From Onchidella celtica (Eukaryota; Mollusca; Gastropoda; Systellommatophora; Onchidiidae), in the NCBI GenBank assembly GCA_963931925.1, contig OZ007570.1, positions 68,539,714 through 68,603,713 of the forward strand: a stretch of DNA of 64,000 nucleotides, in the 5' to 3' direction. The notes below the pieces were generated by a model, which was given only the letters and a program-made list of their open reading frames with translations, did no database searches and was not told where the DNA came from. Shown here piece by piece: positions 29,649 through 41,127 of this stretch. Position numbers and translations under genes: made by a program. The first letter of the stretch is position 1. Every line of letters starts with the position of its first letter.

Positions 29649-30851
29649 CTATCAATAGAATGGAGAAAACTTCATTATAACACCACATAATATAAGAGTC
29701 AGCTAAATCACTGGAATGGATCTGAAATCAGACATTTGATAAGAAAGTGCTCATTTCCTAATTTTTCACAAATCACATTTAGCTGGAATGGCACATGTAT
29801 CACCTCCGATTATTCTGTACCGCAAGAGCTCACCACCGCTGTGATGAAAGCAGAGAAAACATACTCGACTGCACAATGCAAAATAACAATTACCGATAGT
29901 TTTATAATTTCAATAAACACTGAATAACCTTTATGTGGGATTAGAGAATGCACACACACAAACACATACACACACACACATATGTGTGTATGTACAGTAG
30001 AAAATCTTTGGGCAGAAATAAATGGCCATTAAAACACACACGCCACACATGCTTTTGTTGATTTTGTGCAAAATATGACGTAATATCTCAGACGGATATC
30101 CTGCTAAGTGTGCATGACTGGGCACGTTTGGGGTAACATCCGTACCTATAAACACGCATTTATTATTTGAGTTTTGTATTGTTAGTCCCCCCAAAAAGAG
30201 CGTGTGATCATTTGGCTTGGGTGTTTTTTTCTCTCCTGAGACATGGTGAGACTAAGAAAGCCCATGAATGTGCATGGAAAACTCCTATTGTTGTTACAAC
30301 TTCGTCACCACTCCAGTCCAACAAATTTTAGACTGGTGTCACTGTTTAAAAATCATTCTCCATCAGCTCAGAAAATGCTTTTGTCGAAAAATTTTGGAAA
30401 GGTATGTTCTCTCCTCTCCCTCCCCCCCCCCCCCCGCCCCCCCGTGAACTTTAAAACCCGTTTTTCAGTACCAACGTTTATTGTAATAGCACTAAACCCA
30501 TAAGGGCGACAAAACGTTCCAACACTGTAGCTCTGCTGAAAGATTACCGTCTTTCTTTTCCGTTGCGCAACATAAAAAGTCAAACTGATTTGGAATGGAG
30601 AAAAGAAATAGACAAGCTAATAAATTAAGCACTAATTTTATTTTATGATGACTATTTGTGTACATTTTTTAAACTCGTAAACGATATTTTAAATTTATGT
30701 AACCCAACATAATAACCAGCTAGTCTTTCCTCGAGTTTTTCGCCGACTCTTCCCAACCATTCTCCCTCTATTACCTCCTTAACCCAGGTATTCAATTTAA
30801 AAAGAAAGAGAAACAAAATTAAGCCCAAAAAAGGGGGGGGGGGGCAGTTAC

Positions 30852-30918
30852 GGTTCGGGCAGTTTGGATAGTCCACGCGGAACACAATGCCCCCGAAGAC
30901 TATTTTTGGTGCAGTAAG
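30852..30918 (-). CDS. Doubtful exon candidate in the cadherin gene
   Basis: This is a short open segment after a good acceptor (TTTTATGATTTCAG) with a possible donor ACC|GTAACT. Two frames are open. One gives an APKIVFGGIVFRVDYPNCPN-type sequence, the other a cysteine-bearing frame. Neither ends in the phase needed by the EGF exon at 29648 (phase 0), and the following sequence is a C homopolymer. It lies where an exon is missing, which is why it is recorded. It could equally be chance. Confidence 0.25.
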
Positions 30919-32330
30919 CTGAAATCATAAAATAATTTTTGAACATCATTCAGTTTTTAATTATAATACTGCGATAAATTCCATGCAAATAAAACGATCA
31001 TCAGCAAGTAGTGTAAATAAAGGTTATACATGTCCAGCTGTCACTGTTAAATATACAGGCAATACCTGCTCCCTCCCTTTTTCTGTTGAGCCGGGAATCG
31101 AAGCCAGTCATTGACCGCGGCATCCGTTTTGTTAAAGCGTCGAAACAAAATATAAATCATAAGCATAGATTATATTATTATAAAAGAAAAAAGAAAATGA
31201 TAGTGATGGTCAGGCGGAGGGAGGATAATATGAGATGTGAGTTGGACTAGGGATGTATGGGAGACCGGCTGGATTGATGGTGTGACTGAAATGGATAAAT
31301 GGAATAAAGGAAATTTCATCTTACTGGAAGGAAATGAATAAATAAATACTTTCCCAAGCTGAGCTGATGCAACATGCATACAAACTGGCACCCAAGAAGA
31401 TGGACAAATCTTGTGCGACACAGTGTGCTGGCTAGCTTCTGGTTATGGACAGTTTTTAATGTTCATTCATTTTTAAATGTGTCTTTCACTCATCCTCTCT
31501 AGCAGCTATCTCCGCTGTCCTGTTATTGACTGACACTATCGTGCGCCGTGTCGTACTGCTCTGCTGTTTTTCTTGTCTCTGTCTGTTCTTTTGTCACATC
31601 ATTTTTCACTCATACTTTTTTCTCGTTTTTCCTTTTAGTATTGACCCTTTTAATTTCTCGCATGTGTCTTACTGATATTTATCGCTGGTTTGGGAAGGAA
31701 AGAAAGATATGGATTTGACTTCATTTGTAATTGTAAACGGTCATACTTCTCTATTCCCCTCTCTCTCTCCCTACCCCCCCCCCCTTTTTTTTTCCAGACA
31801 TCTAAAAAGCCGTTCTTTCAATTTTCTTCCAAGAATGATAAAAGGTGTAACAGAAAAGCTCACTAAACCAGTGAGACACGGGAACACCGAAGACGACATA
31901 AACTATTTCAAAAGATGATACGGTGGAATTCATTATTTTCCTTCAGCGATTACCGTGTCTGCACGTCAACTGATAACGAGCACCCTGGCCAATTGCAATA
32001 ATATGTAATTTTATGGGACCTCGACTAAACCTTGTCTTTCCCTCTCCTACAGTTTCTTTTGTGTATTCGTGTGTGTGTGTGTACTTTTTTTGTCGTATTT
32101 TCCTGCTCCCTTACCACCACCCTTTTCTTTTAAGACTCAAAATTCTTCTCCCATAAATGTTGAATTGATCTTTTTTTTTTTTTTTGGTTGTTGCTTGCCT
32201 TTGCCCTAGCCCCATTCTCTTTCTCCTTCACTTTTATAAATAGATTTTCAAATTCTGTTTCTCCGCACACTTCACCAATATGCAAGAGATGATTTTCACT
32301 TGATTTTGTTATGCTATGATAGGGCTGGGC
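30919..32330. other. Intron sequence without supported genes
   Basis: The stretch is AT-rich. A minus-strand GGCTTCGATTCCCGGC near 31085-31105 looks like a tRNA B-box and may be the relic of another tRNA-derived SINE. T and C homopolymers occur near 31770 and 32170. No exon with proper splice sites was recognised. Confidence 0.4.
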
Positions 32331-32332
32331 TT

Positions 32333-32485
32333 AGGTCTTTATTTTAGGAGATTCGCTGCTCTGGGTATTTACACGTCACTTTCCTTGTATGTGTTTTTTT
32401 CTTGTTCCCGTTTCTGTGTGTTTTCATTGTGGTGATTGGAGTTTTGTTTAGAATTTTGCCCGGGCAGCGGCCTTGTTTTCTGGCC
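32333..32485 (-). mobile_element. Partial S1 SINE, 3' part
   Basis: The sequence matches the block at 3564-3628 (TTTATTTTAGGAG and TTCGCTGC motifs) and then ATTTTGCCCGGGCAGCGGCC, as in the SINE at 3564-3965. It is truncated before the tRNA-like head. Confidence 0.6.
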
Positions 32486-32575
32486 TAGCCCAGACTATAC
32501 CCCGGGGTATAAAATAGGCTAGGGCGCTTTAACTCCGGGTATAGTCTGGCTCAGGTATAATCTGGCCTGTTACAA
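32486..32575. repeat. Compact nested palindromes
   Basis: CCAGACTATACCCCGG at about 32490 is mirrored by CCGGGTATAGTCTGG near 32540. CCTAGCC and GGCTAGG nearby also pair. The segment could form a small cruciform or represent a fold-back element fused to the SINE fragment. Confidence 0.6.
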
Positions 32576-32792
32576 CTGTTTGCGTGGGCATATTTATAGG
32601 AGAGGACACAGGGCCATTATATTTTGAAGCTTTCATCATTTCCTCAGGTTTAATCGGGGAAACATCGCCTCCTCGATTCGCCCTGACGGTCAATTTTTAG
32701 AGGGTAAACTCCCAATTCAAAATATATAAAAGCATTTGGGGTTGTAGTGGGATTGACTGTTTCGTAGCAAATAGAATTGATTTTCCATTTCC

Positions 32793-33115
32793 GGGGACAA
32801 GGTGGTCTAGAGGCAAGGTGCTCGCCTCTCATGCCAAGGGTCCCGGGTTCTAAACCCGGGCAGTGCAGGCATGTTGGAAATTGGATTTTTCTCATATTTT
32901 CAAGTCCCTGGTCCTATTGGGGGGGGGGGGGGTAGGATCGAGTACCTAGTCTTCTCGGATAAGGACGAAAAAATTCGGAGGGCCCGTGTGCACGTTGCGC
33001 ACGTTAAAGATACCTTGGCAGTTGGAAATCGTAAAGAGCAGGCCGAAAGGCCGCTGCCCGGGCAAAATTGAATATTGAAATCAATACATTAAAATGTATC
33101 CATATCATCCCCCCC
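32793..33115 (+). mobile_element. tRNA-derived SINE (family S1), plus strand
   Basis: The head is GGGGACAAGGTGGTCTAGAG (A-box region), then GCTCGCCTCTCATGCC and a B-box-like GGTTCTAAACC near 32845. The conserved body includes TACCTTGGCAGTTGGAAATC, and the C-rich tail follows ATCCATATCATCC. It matches the minus-strand copy at 3564-3965 over its length, apart from the G-run near 32920. The intact head makes the tRNA origin clear, though the tRNA-like acceptor stem is not preserved. Confidence 0.8.
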
Positions 33116-33184
33116 CCCCCCCCACCAGCAACAACAAAATTTATTATTCATTATTAAATATATATTGTTATTAATAAATATTCA

Positions 33185-33270
33185 AATATTATTTGAGTTG
33201 TGTGTTGTGAACCGATGTGAGTTGTGAACTGATGTGAGTTGTGAACTGTTGTGAGTTGTGAACTGCGCCT
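33185..33270. repeat. 17-bp tandem repeat
   Basis: About five copies of a unit containing GTTGTGAACTGATGTGA. Confidence 0.75.
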
Positions 33271-33394
33271 AACAGGCTGCGTTACAATTTGCTCTGAGAT
33301 GGAGAGAGAGAGTGAGCGAGACAGGGAGAGAGAAAGAAGCAGTGCAGTGTGTTGAGCGCTTCGCCTGCGCTCCATTCTGCTCTGCGGTTGACAT

Positions 33395-33460
33395 GTTGTT
33401 TCTGTAAAGCGCATAGAGCATTTCAAATGGATATGCGCTATATAAATGCTATACATTATA
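33395..33460 (+). mobile_element. SINE/LINE 3'-tail-like segment
   Basis: GTAAAGCGCATAGAGCAT followed by GCGCTATATAAATGCT resembles the widespread SINE/LINE tail of the AGCGCT...GCGCTATATAAAT kind. No head was identified. Confidence 0.4.
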
Positions 33461-33739
33461 AACTGACTTGCCCACTGATTGACCTATTTCGTTGCCTGTC
33501 GGTGAACAAACAAATAGTTAACTGTAACCTCTTAGGGGAGGAGTACATTCAGTTGTTGTGAATCAATTCAAGCACTTTTAAACCAATATTGAAATGTCAT
33601 GGAATATGTAGAACATATCAGTGCAGTCACAAGGACAGCCTGTTTCCAATAGTTTTCTATGCCTCTCATCATTATGCAATCTTGATTTTCTTTCAAACGA
33701 TAATAATAAAAAAAAGAAATAAAAACATGACACCCCATA

Positions 33740-33928
33740 CACAGAGCTGAGCTACCAGAACTACACGATGCCAGTGCCAGCTGAGCTCCCTGAATTGCAC
33801 AATGCCAGTGGCAGCTGAGCTACCTCAACTACACAATGTCAGTGCCAGCTGAGCTACCTGGACTACACAATGTCAGTGCCAGCTGAGCTACCTGAACTAC
33901 ACAATGTCAGTGGCAGCCGAGCTACCTG
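33740..33928. repeat. 34-bp satellite, left part
   Basis: About five and a half copies of a 34-bp unit containing CTGAACTACACAATGTCAGT and GCCAGCTGAGCTAC. It is the left remainder of the array at 42849-43990, separated by the retroelements. The last ACCTG is the target duplication of the old LTR. Confidence 0.9.
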
Positions 33929-34407
33929 TGTAACAAATTCCAGACTGGAAAATGTACTGATTAAGACGGGACAACAATCACAAACGAACAAGTATAACAA
34001 GTAACAAAACAATCAAACAGGCTCACACATTTATTATATATTAAAAATACGTTCAATTACATACAATACAATGGTCAATTCAAATACCATACAATGGCCA
34101 TTCTTCCCACAGTCACCCTATCTCCGGTTCCACAACCGTACAGTCAATGCTTTACCCTCTGACTTTCCAGGCCCCTACTCGACCTAACATCAACACTCTA
34201 TACAAGTCATAATACAGACTATCAAGTACATAACTTAGACCTATGGTCAGCCCAATTCCCCGAACCAGACTGCCACGGCTGCTGGGCTGCCTGTCGGCCT
34301 TACACCCTTGTCTGCACGGCTTCACAGCCTGTCCCCGGCCTGTGTCCGTCCACCGCGGGTGGCCTCACTGCCCGACCCCGGCACCTATAAGAATAACATT
34401 ACATCTC

Positions 34408-35604
34408 TGTCACAAATCCCAGACTGGGAGATGTAATAATGATTATAACAAGACAACAATCACGAACGAACAAGTTTAACACTTAACAGAACAACCCATC
34501 AGACTCACACATTTATTATACATAAACATATAGATAATAGCGCAAATACAGACATTATATTATTCAATTCAACTGCCGTACAACGGCCTTCTCCCTTACG
34601 CACACTTCCTCGGGTCCACAACCCGGTAGTTACTTTCTAAAGACACTTCGGTCTCAGCTTCTCCTCTCCATGTCTTAATAGCACATTAATATTTCAATGG
34701 CACCGCAGTCTCTCAATAGCCCCTTCCTATTGCCATAACACATTAGCATTCCAATAGCACATCAACATGGCAATAGCACATTAGCATTTCAATAGCACAT
34801 CAACATGGCAATAGCACATTAGCATTTCAATAGCACATTCACAATCATATATACGTCCCTGTCGTTGGCCAGACTGCCACGACTCATGTGCCTCTACTGT
34901 CCTGCACCGACAGCTTCACTTCTGGCCTATGTGTGGCCTCCGGCCCTATGCTGGCCTATCCCCTGGGCTCACAGTAGGTGGCGCTCTTCGGCCCGACCTC
35001 GGCACTTACAAGAATAACATTACATTGGTATAATACCATACCACTTCTATTCACTTCACCCCTCATTACAACTCATGAAGCGGACACACAATAGTTCACA
35101 TTTCACTCACCAAACATCTTACGGTAACACACCTCCACCGTAGTACACAATACTCACTCTCGCTACAAATCCATGAACTCAACTTACATCTATCGCTCAT
35201 GGCGCACATTGCGATATACAGTATCAAGGACTTCGACATTCCTCACATATACTTACTTGCATCATGCTAATAGACGAATATAATATATCAATCATAAGTA
35301 TTAATCATCGTTCCACCTACCAGTCATCACTGGAAAAAACACTACTCCCAAGTCTTCCGACTGCTCTCCTTATGTTCGCCCTCTGGGCCTTTCTCCCGCG
35401 TCCGCTTCCTTGGACGTCTTAGTGTGCAGTGATAGTAATACAGCGCTCTCGCCTCATTCAGACCCCCCCCCCCACTCACAACATGCACGCTTTAACGTTA
35501 ACTAACAGAAGTCAATATAGGTGAGCAGCCTCACTATCCCGTGAGTCATTCCCCCACTTCCATCCCCCCGTAATCTCTGAATTCCGCTCACTCCACTCGT
35601 GACA
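34408..35604 (-). repeat. 3' LTR of the family-B element
   Basis: The LTR is 1197 bp. It carries an extra block (near 34935-34965, between two GGCCTAT motifs) that the 5' LTR lacks. Internal 39-bp-type repeats (ATTAGCATTTCAATAGCAC and CATCAACATGGCAATAGCAC) lie near 34735-34845. A polypurine tract (TTTTTTGGGGGTGGGGGA on minus, about 35608-35625) adjoins it. Confidence 0.9.
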
Positions 35605-35960
35605 TCATCCCCCACCCCCAAAAAATTAATGCAATTAATTTCAAATCGCATCAAGATGACTGTCAACGAGTGAGCGTGAGCAATACTTACATATAAAATG
35701 ACCTACCAATGCCCCTAGCACATAAAATACCGGAATCAGGGGAAAATATGGGGATCAATATGCCCTGCACTATGCATATGTGTATCACATCATCAATAGC
35801 TAACTAAACACAATACCTAATACAGAATCAAAAACCAATCAACCTATCAACCATTCTTCATATCATATTTATAATGTCAATATGTTAAAGTCGACGACTC
35901 ATTCACACAGATCCTGTCAATGTTCCTGTCCTCCGATGTATAAGCTCCTGAACTCTTCCC

Positions 35961-38652
35961 CTAGGCTCTACTAAGGTAGTCGGCGATATGATTGCTGGTT
36001 CCTGGAATTGGTTGAATAACGAAGGTATACGGCTGCCAAGCCAATGCCCATCTAGACAAGCGTGGGCTGGACGAACGATTCTTCGACAAAAACGTCAGTG
36101 GCTTATGGTCTGTCTGGATACAAAATTCTCGTCCCATGAGATAACGTCCTAATTTCTGGACGGACCACACAATGGCAAGACACTCATGCTCTATCACAGA
36201 ATACTTTCTTTCTCTCTGCAATAACTTCCTACTGACATAACATACAGGATGGAAACATTCGTTCTTCTCCTGTAGAAGACACGCGCCGAGACCAGAGTCC
36301 GACGCATCCGTTCTGAGGATAAAATTAGATCGAAAATCGGGTAATATCAGAATGGGTGACGATGATAATGCTGTCACCAAATTATCAAATGCTGTCTGAC
36401 ATTCAGACGTCCACTGGACCTTATCGGGTTGTCCCTTCTTAGTAAGGTCAGTAAGAGAAGATGACAAGGAGGAAAAATTTGGAATGAACTTTCTGTAATA
36501 ATTTAAACCACTAAGCTTCTGACTTGTTTCTTTGTTTTAGGGATTTGCAACCCTACTAATTTGTCAATTTTTGTTACTTCAGGTCTCTGAACACCTCTAC
36601 CCACGATATGTCCTAAGAATACTATCTCTGGACATGCCAAATCCATCTTTGCGGGTTTAGCAGTTAACCCAAAATGACGTAATCGTTTAAAAATTACTGT
36701 TAGTGTCTGAATATGATCAGACCATGTCGACGTATGACATGCTATATCGTCAAAAAATGACACGACATTAGGTATGTCCTTCAACACCAGTCTCATTAAT
36801 CGTGCAAACGTCGCTGGCGCGTTTACCAACAAAATGGCATGACCTTAAATTGGAATAATCCAATGGGTGTTTGGAACGCCGTGTATTGTTTAGACTCCTC
36901 AGTAAGAGGGATTTCCCAATAACCTTTCGTTAAATCTATCTTGGAAAACCACGTGGACCCGGCCAATGAAGCTATTAGTTCCTCCTGAAACGGAATAGGC
37001 TCCCTATCGCCTACCGTAATAGTGTTCAATTTTCGAAAATCGATACAGAACCGCACCGATCCATCAAGTTTTTTCACGAGGACGATGGGTGATGAATACG
37101 GCGATGTTGATGGTTCTATCACATCTAACTTCAACATTGACTCAACTTCTTTTATAACTCTCTCTCTCGAAGAAAAAGGCAACGGGTAAGGTCTAAGAGA
37201 TACTGACCTATCCGAAGTCAACTTTATTTGGTGCTGGATCACTGTAGTGCGACCCGGCAAATCCGTAATAACATCCGGGAATGACGCTAACAGGGTCTTA
37301 AGTTCCCTACTCATTGAACTCGTAAGGTCAGGGTTAACTTTTACGTCCCTGTAACCTTGTGTCGGAGTTAACTCCGGCAATTGAATTTCTATCTCTTCCT
37401 GCGCCTCGGTGTCGCTTACGTCACTGTCTAACTGGTCTACGACCCCGGTACAAGCAATAGAGAAGACAGTCTCCTCTGGTTTTGTCTGTGCACACAGATA
37501 CTGTGGTCTCTCATAAAATCTCTGTAGCATATTAACATGGAAAACCTTACTCGATCCATCCATGTGGATAGCGTAATCTACCTTTGAAACAACTCGCTCA
37601 ATAACATAAGGACCTTTCCATGTCATCAATAACTTATTATGGTCCGTAGGTAACAACAATAGGACCTTGTCTCCTGGCTTAAAAATTCTCAGTTTGGAAC
37701 CTCTATCTTTATAGTCTTTTGCTCTTTTCGAAGCGATACTAGAAGCTTCTTCTGCTATAGTGCGCGCTGAAGATAATCTTTCTCTTAAATCAACAAGGTC
37801 TATCGAAACCTTTTTAAACGGTTCCGAAACCGTGGGGATCTTTTGAAGAGGAGCCTGGGGTGTACGACCCTTATGCGTCGTCTTTTGGCACGCACTGCAT
37901 GTCTTACAATACACTTGTACATCTCTGTGGATAGATGGCCAGTAAAAATTTTTAAGAACCCCTTCTTTGGTTCTAGCTATTCCCATATGACCCGCCAATG
38001 GGACATCATGTGCCAAATGCAATACTGTTGCGATCAGCAACGCTGGCACAGCGACCTGCTTTAAAATGGAGGCCACCGTTATATACTTACGGAACAGAAT
38101 GCCCGCCTGAACAACAAAGGAAGACGAGCCGTTCTTATATTTCCTCGTTTTCTCCGTTCGCGCCTCCTCAAAACATGGACTCAATGATGAATCCTCCTTT
38201 TGTAATGTCGCCAAGCGCCCTGGTGTGATATCCAGGTTGACCGCTGGCGTTGCCAAAGGTCTAATCTTACCTCTATCAAGTACCTGTCGACGTGTCTCGA
38301 CTGCGGCACAAAAGTCAATACCTTTTGATTGTGACCATGCCTGCACATTGTCCTCGGAAGGGGAACCTACCCGAGATACATTACCAATGATGAGCTGGGC
38401 GCCTGGAAAACAACCAACGACTGCTTCGACTTCCCCGCTAAGGAAAGGTGTATCTATCACTATTCTTGCCATGGGTAATTTCTCAATGGCCCCTGAAAAT
38501 TGCATGCACGGGACAGTCTCACCTGTAAGCTGTGAATCCCGAATGCAGTCCCTATGCACTCCCACAACGGTAGATCCTGTATCTCGTAAAACCGAGACCG
38601 GTTCGTCCCCAACAAACCCCGGATAAACCCTAAGACCACCTCCTGTATGACA
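35961..38652 (-). pseudogene. pol: Broken pol of the family-B element (PR, IN remnant, RT, RNase H)
   Basis: On the minus strand, protease (LRDTGSTVVGVHRDC near 38590-38545) is followed by an integrase zinc module (ending CKTCSACQKTTHKGR near 37870). The integrase core is then cut: the first-aspartate motif (VSIDLV, near 37805) runs straight into DLRERLSSA, so about 200 residues holding the second D and the E are missing in frame. A GPY/F-like module (TWKGPYVIE) and RT follow (VRFCIDFRKLN, DLTKGYWEI, FFDDIA in place of YVDD). A frameshift near 36830 interrupts RT, and another near 36500 precedes the connection to RNase H (RTDASDSGLGACLL, ECLAIVWSVQKL, QTDHKPLTFL), which ends at 35961. It is not translatable as one protein. 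Confidence 0.9.
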
Positions 38653-40068
38653 TTAATTTATAACGGGGATCTTTCTCCCACAAGGTAAAACACCGGAAGA
38701 TAATAACTTCTCACAACTGGGACACTTAGAATACTGTCCGCCTCCGTTGTCCGATGTAACACACGCGCCCGCATGATGAAATTTATTAGGGGAACATGGA
38801 CTGGAGCCACTGCGATTGTCATCCACGTTCGCCGCTATCCTACCTGCAAGGCAATTCACGCTGATGTGATCTGCTCTGCCGCAGTTCCAACACTTCGCGG
38901 CCCTACAATCGCGTGAAAAATGACCTACGCGTCCGCAAGTCCAACACTCCGCTCCCTGTGCTCCGCTAGCCCTGGGTCCCCGTGACCCATCGCGACCGGA
39001 ACTAAAGTCCCTATGCCGTCGGTCATCGGCAAAGGTCACAAATCGCCCTCGGCCATTACCGCGACCTAGCCCTCCTGCTCGGTCAAACTTACCGGATCCA
39101 TATGCAGGTGATTGGTGATACCCCCTACGTTGCCCCTGGGCCTGCCCGTTATAGGCACCACGCTGACGCGACCTGTCCTTATGTCCTGCCGGCGACCCCT
39201 CAACCACGGCGACGTAACCAGCATCCTGCACGTACGCCCTCGCTACTGGTTTGGACGGGTGTGCCGTACGGTATGCTTCCGCCAACTTAGACGCCTCCTG
39301 CACCGTCGCGGGTTCGTTTTCTTTCAGGAAAGCCACCAGATCTTTATGGCACGACGCGTACAGCTGGTCACGGATCATTAGGTCTTTCAATTTAGTAAAA
39401 TCCGCGCCCACATGCGCCAAGTCCACCCAGTTCGTGAAATATTCTGCTAGTCTCGCGACGAAGGCAGCAAAGTCCTCCCTGGTATCCTCACGTGCTCGCC
39501 TAAACTGCTCCCGGAAATATTCCTCGGTACGCGCAAATCGGCGAAGCAGCAAAGACTTCAGCTTATCATAATCATGTACGTCTTCGCGCTGTAGCTCTTT
39601 AAAGTAGGTTAACGCTCTCCCCTGCAACAAGGAAGCCAGGTACGTGGACCATAATTGTTTATTCTCCCCCCATTGCAGTTGTGCGTTCAGTTCGAACCTC
39701 TAAAGGAAGGCGTCTATGTCGTCCTTCCGGTCGTCGAACGTAGGCAGCTTAATCCTAACGTCACCTTTATTTTGCCCCTGTCGCTCAACTGTTTCGGTTG
39801 GCGCATTCTTTTTGATTTCCAACTCGGCGATTCTTATTCGCGCCTCTCTCTCCTGTTCCTTATCCCTAGCCTCTATCTCCCTTAACTTTAACTACCTCTC
39901 CTGCTCCTTATCTTTATCCTCTCTCTCCCTTTCTTTAGCGTCTCTCTCCCTATCCTTAGCACGCTCATCGCGCAATTCCGCCTGCTGCTCTTTAATCCAG
40001 CCGCGCAGCTCCTCTCCCTCAAGGCCAAGTTCCGTACCTACTTTCATGAGCTCACGGAGATCCGCCAT
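38653..40068 (-). pseudogene. gag: Broken gag of the family-B element
   Basis: The probable start ATG is at 40068-40066 (MADLRELMKVGTELG), followed by a charged coiled coil. In-frame TAG codons occur at 39894-39892 and 39702-39700. The remaining frame carries a SCAN-like Gag segment (IRDQLYASCHKDLVAFLKE), an RG-rich region and two CCHC knuckles (CWTCGRVGHFSRDC and CWNCGRADHISVNC). It ends in a TAA at 38655-38653 that lies in the same frame as the downstream protease. Family A has no stop at that junction, so this TAA is either decay or a read-through design. Confidence 0.88.
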
Positions 40069-41057
40069 TTCACAGATTTATGGTTATGGTATGTATTATG
40101 AAAAAGACCAACCTGTCGGTATGGTCACTAACGACACGACCAGAGACCTGAGATCACACCAGATATAACAACACCCAATTGTCTCAAATACAATTCAGAA
40201 ATTTACCTACTGAACATTTTATAACCTACTTCCTAACTAATTCTATATTCATTAAATGTACAGCACTATTAATAATAAAAATAGAAAAGAAAAGACAAAA
40301 ATGAAGAACTTCAGAAGAAGGACCACAAGGACGTCGAGGAACAACGAACCAGACTAGGACAAAGCTTCTAAAAAAAAACTATAATGGAAAAAAATGCAAC
40401 CTAACTACTCCGATTACACTACAAGGTACGAACAAGAACAGAGTCTGAAAAAAAAGAACGTATCTACAGATAGGTAAGAGAGGGACAAGAGAAACGTCTT
40501 CCTAAAACAACGAGGAAGATGGAACAGCACAATCTAAACAAAAATACTGGTCCCTACAGAACTGTTCACTGTGATGAACGAAGTTCCAAATTTCCCACAC
40601 CTTTTTTTTAAAAGGATAAACTAAGTTCAGCACAGCAAACCCGCGCCACCGCCCGTATAATCAATTACAACAAAAACAGAAAAACAGCGGAAAAAGACAG
40701 GTGAACAGACAGCCCTCAATCCAGGGTACAAAATTTCAGTTTCACTTAACTTTCCCCTAGACTTAAGTTCCTCCCCTTTCTCGGAGCTCTGGCTGCTTGA
40801 CCTCTACAGGCTGGCACACACACTCTGCAGAAATTTAAGTACACATTAATACATATTCATCAAAATACATGCATCAATACATATTCATAAATATACATAA
40901 ATTATACCATCATGAAATTTCCATTCATTCCACGAACAAGGACAACAGCACAAATTCCTACCACAAGATAAGTACTACGTGGACAAAAACTAAAGTAACA
41001 AATGCCCACTGACAAATACCTACTAACTAACTACAACTAAATATTACGAAAATGGAC
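40069..41057 (-). other. Long 5' leader of the family-B element
   Basis: About 1 kb of A/C-rich (plus view) non-coding sequence lies between the primer-binding sites and the gag start. Family A has only about 90 bp here. No ORF of note was seen; it may hold packaging or translation signals. Confidence 0.6.
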
Positions 41058-41126
41058 GTGTCACAACGGACGAGCCCCCAGTGTCACAACGGACGAGTCC
41101 CCAGTGTCACAACGGACGAGCCCCCA
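41058..41126 (-). promoter_or_regulatory. Triplicated tRNA-Pro-type primer-binding site
   Basis: Three exact-length 23-bp units lie directly inside the 5' LTR. On minus each reads TGGGGGCTCGTCCG followed by TTGTGACAC; the middle one has TGGGGACTC. The first 14 bases match the tRNA-Pro primer-binding site and the last nine copy the LTR end plus one base. A normal element has one such site. Confidence 0.88.
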
Positions 41127-41127
41127 G

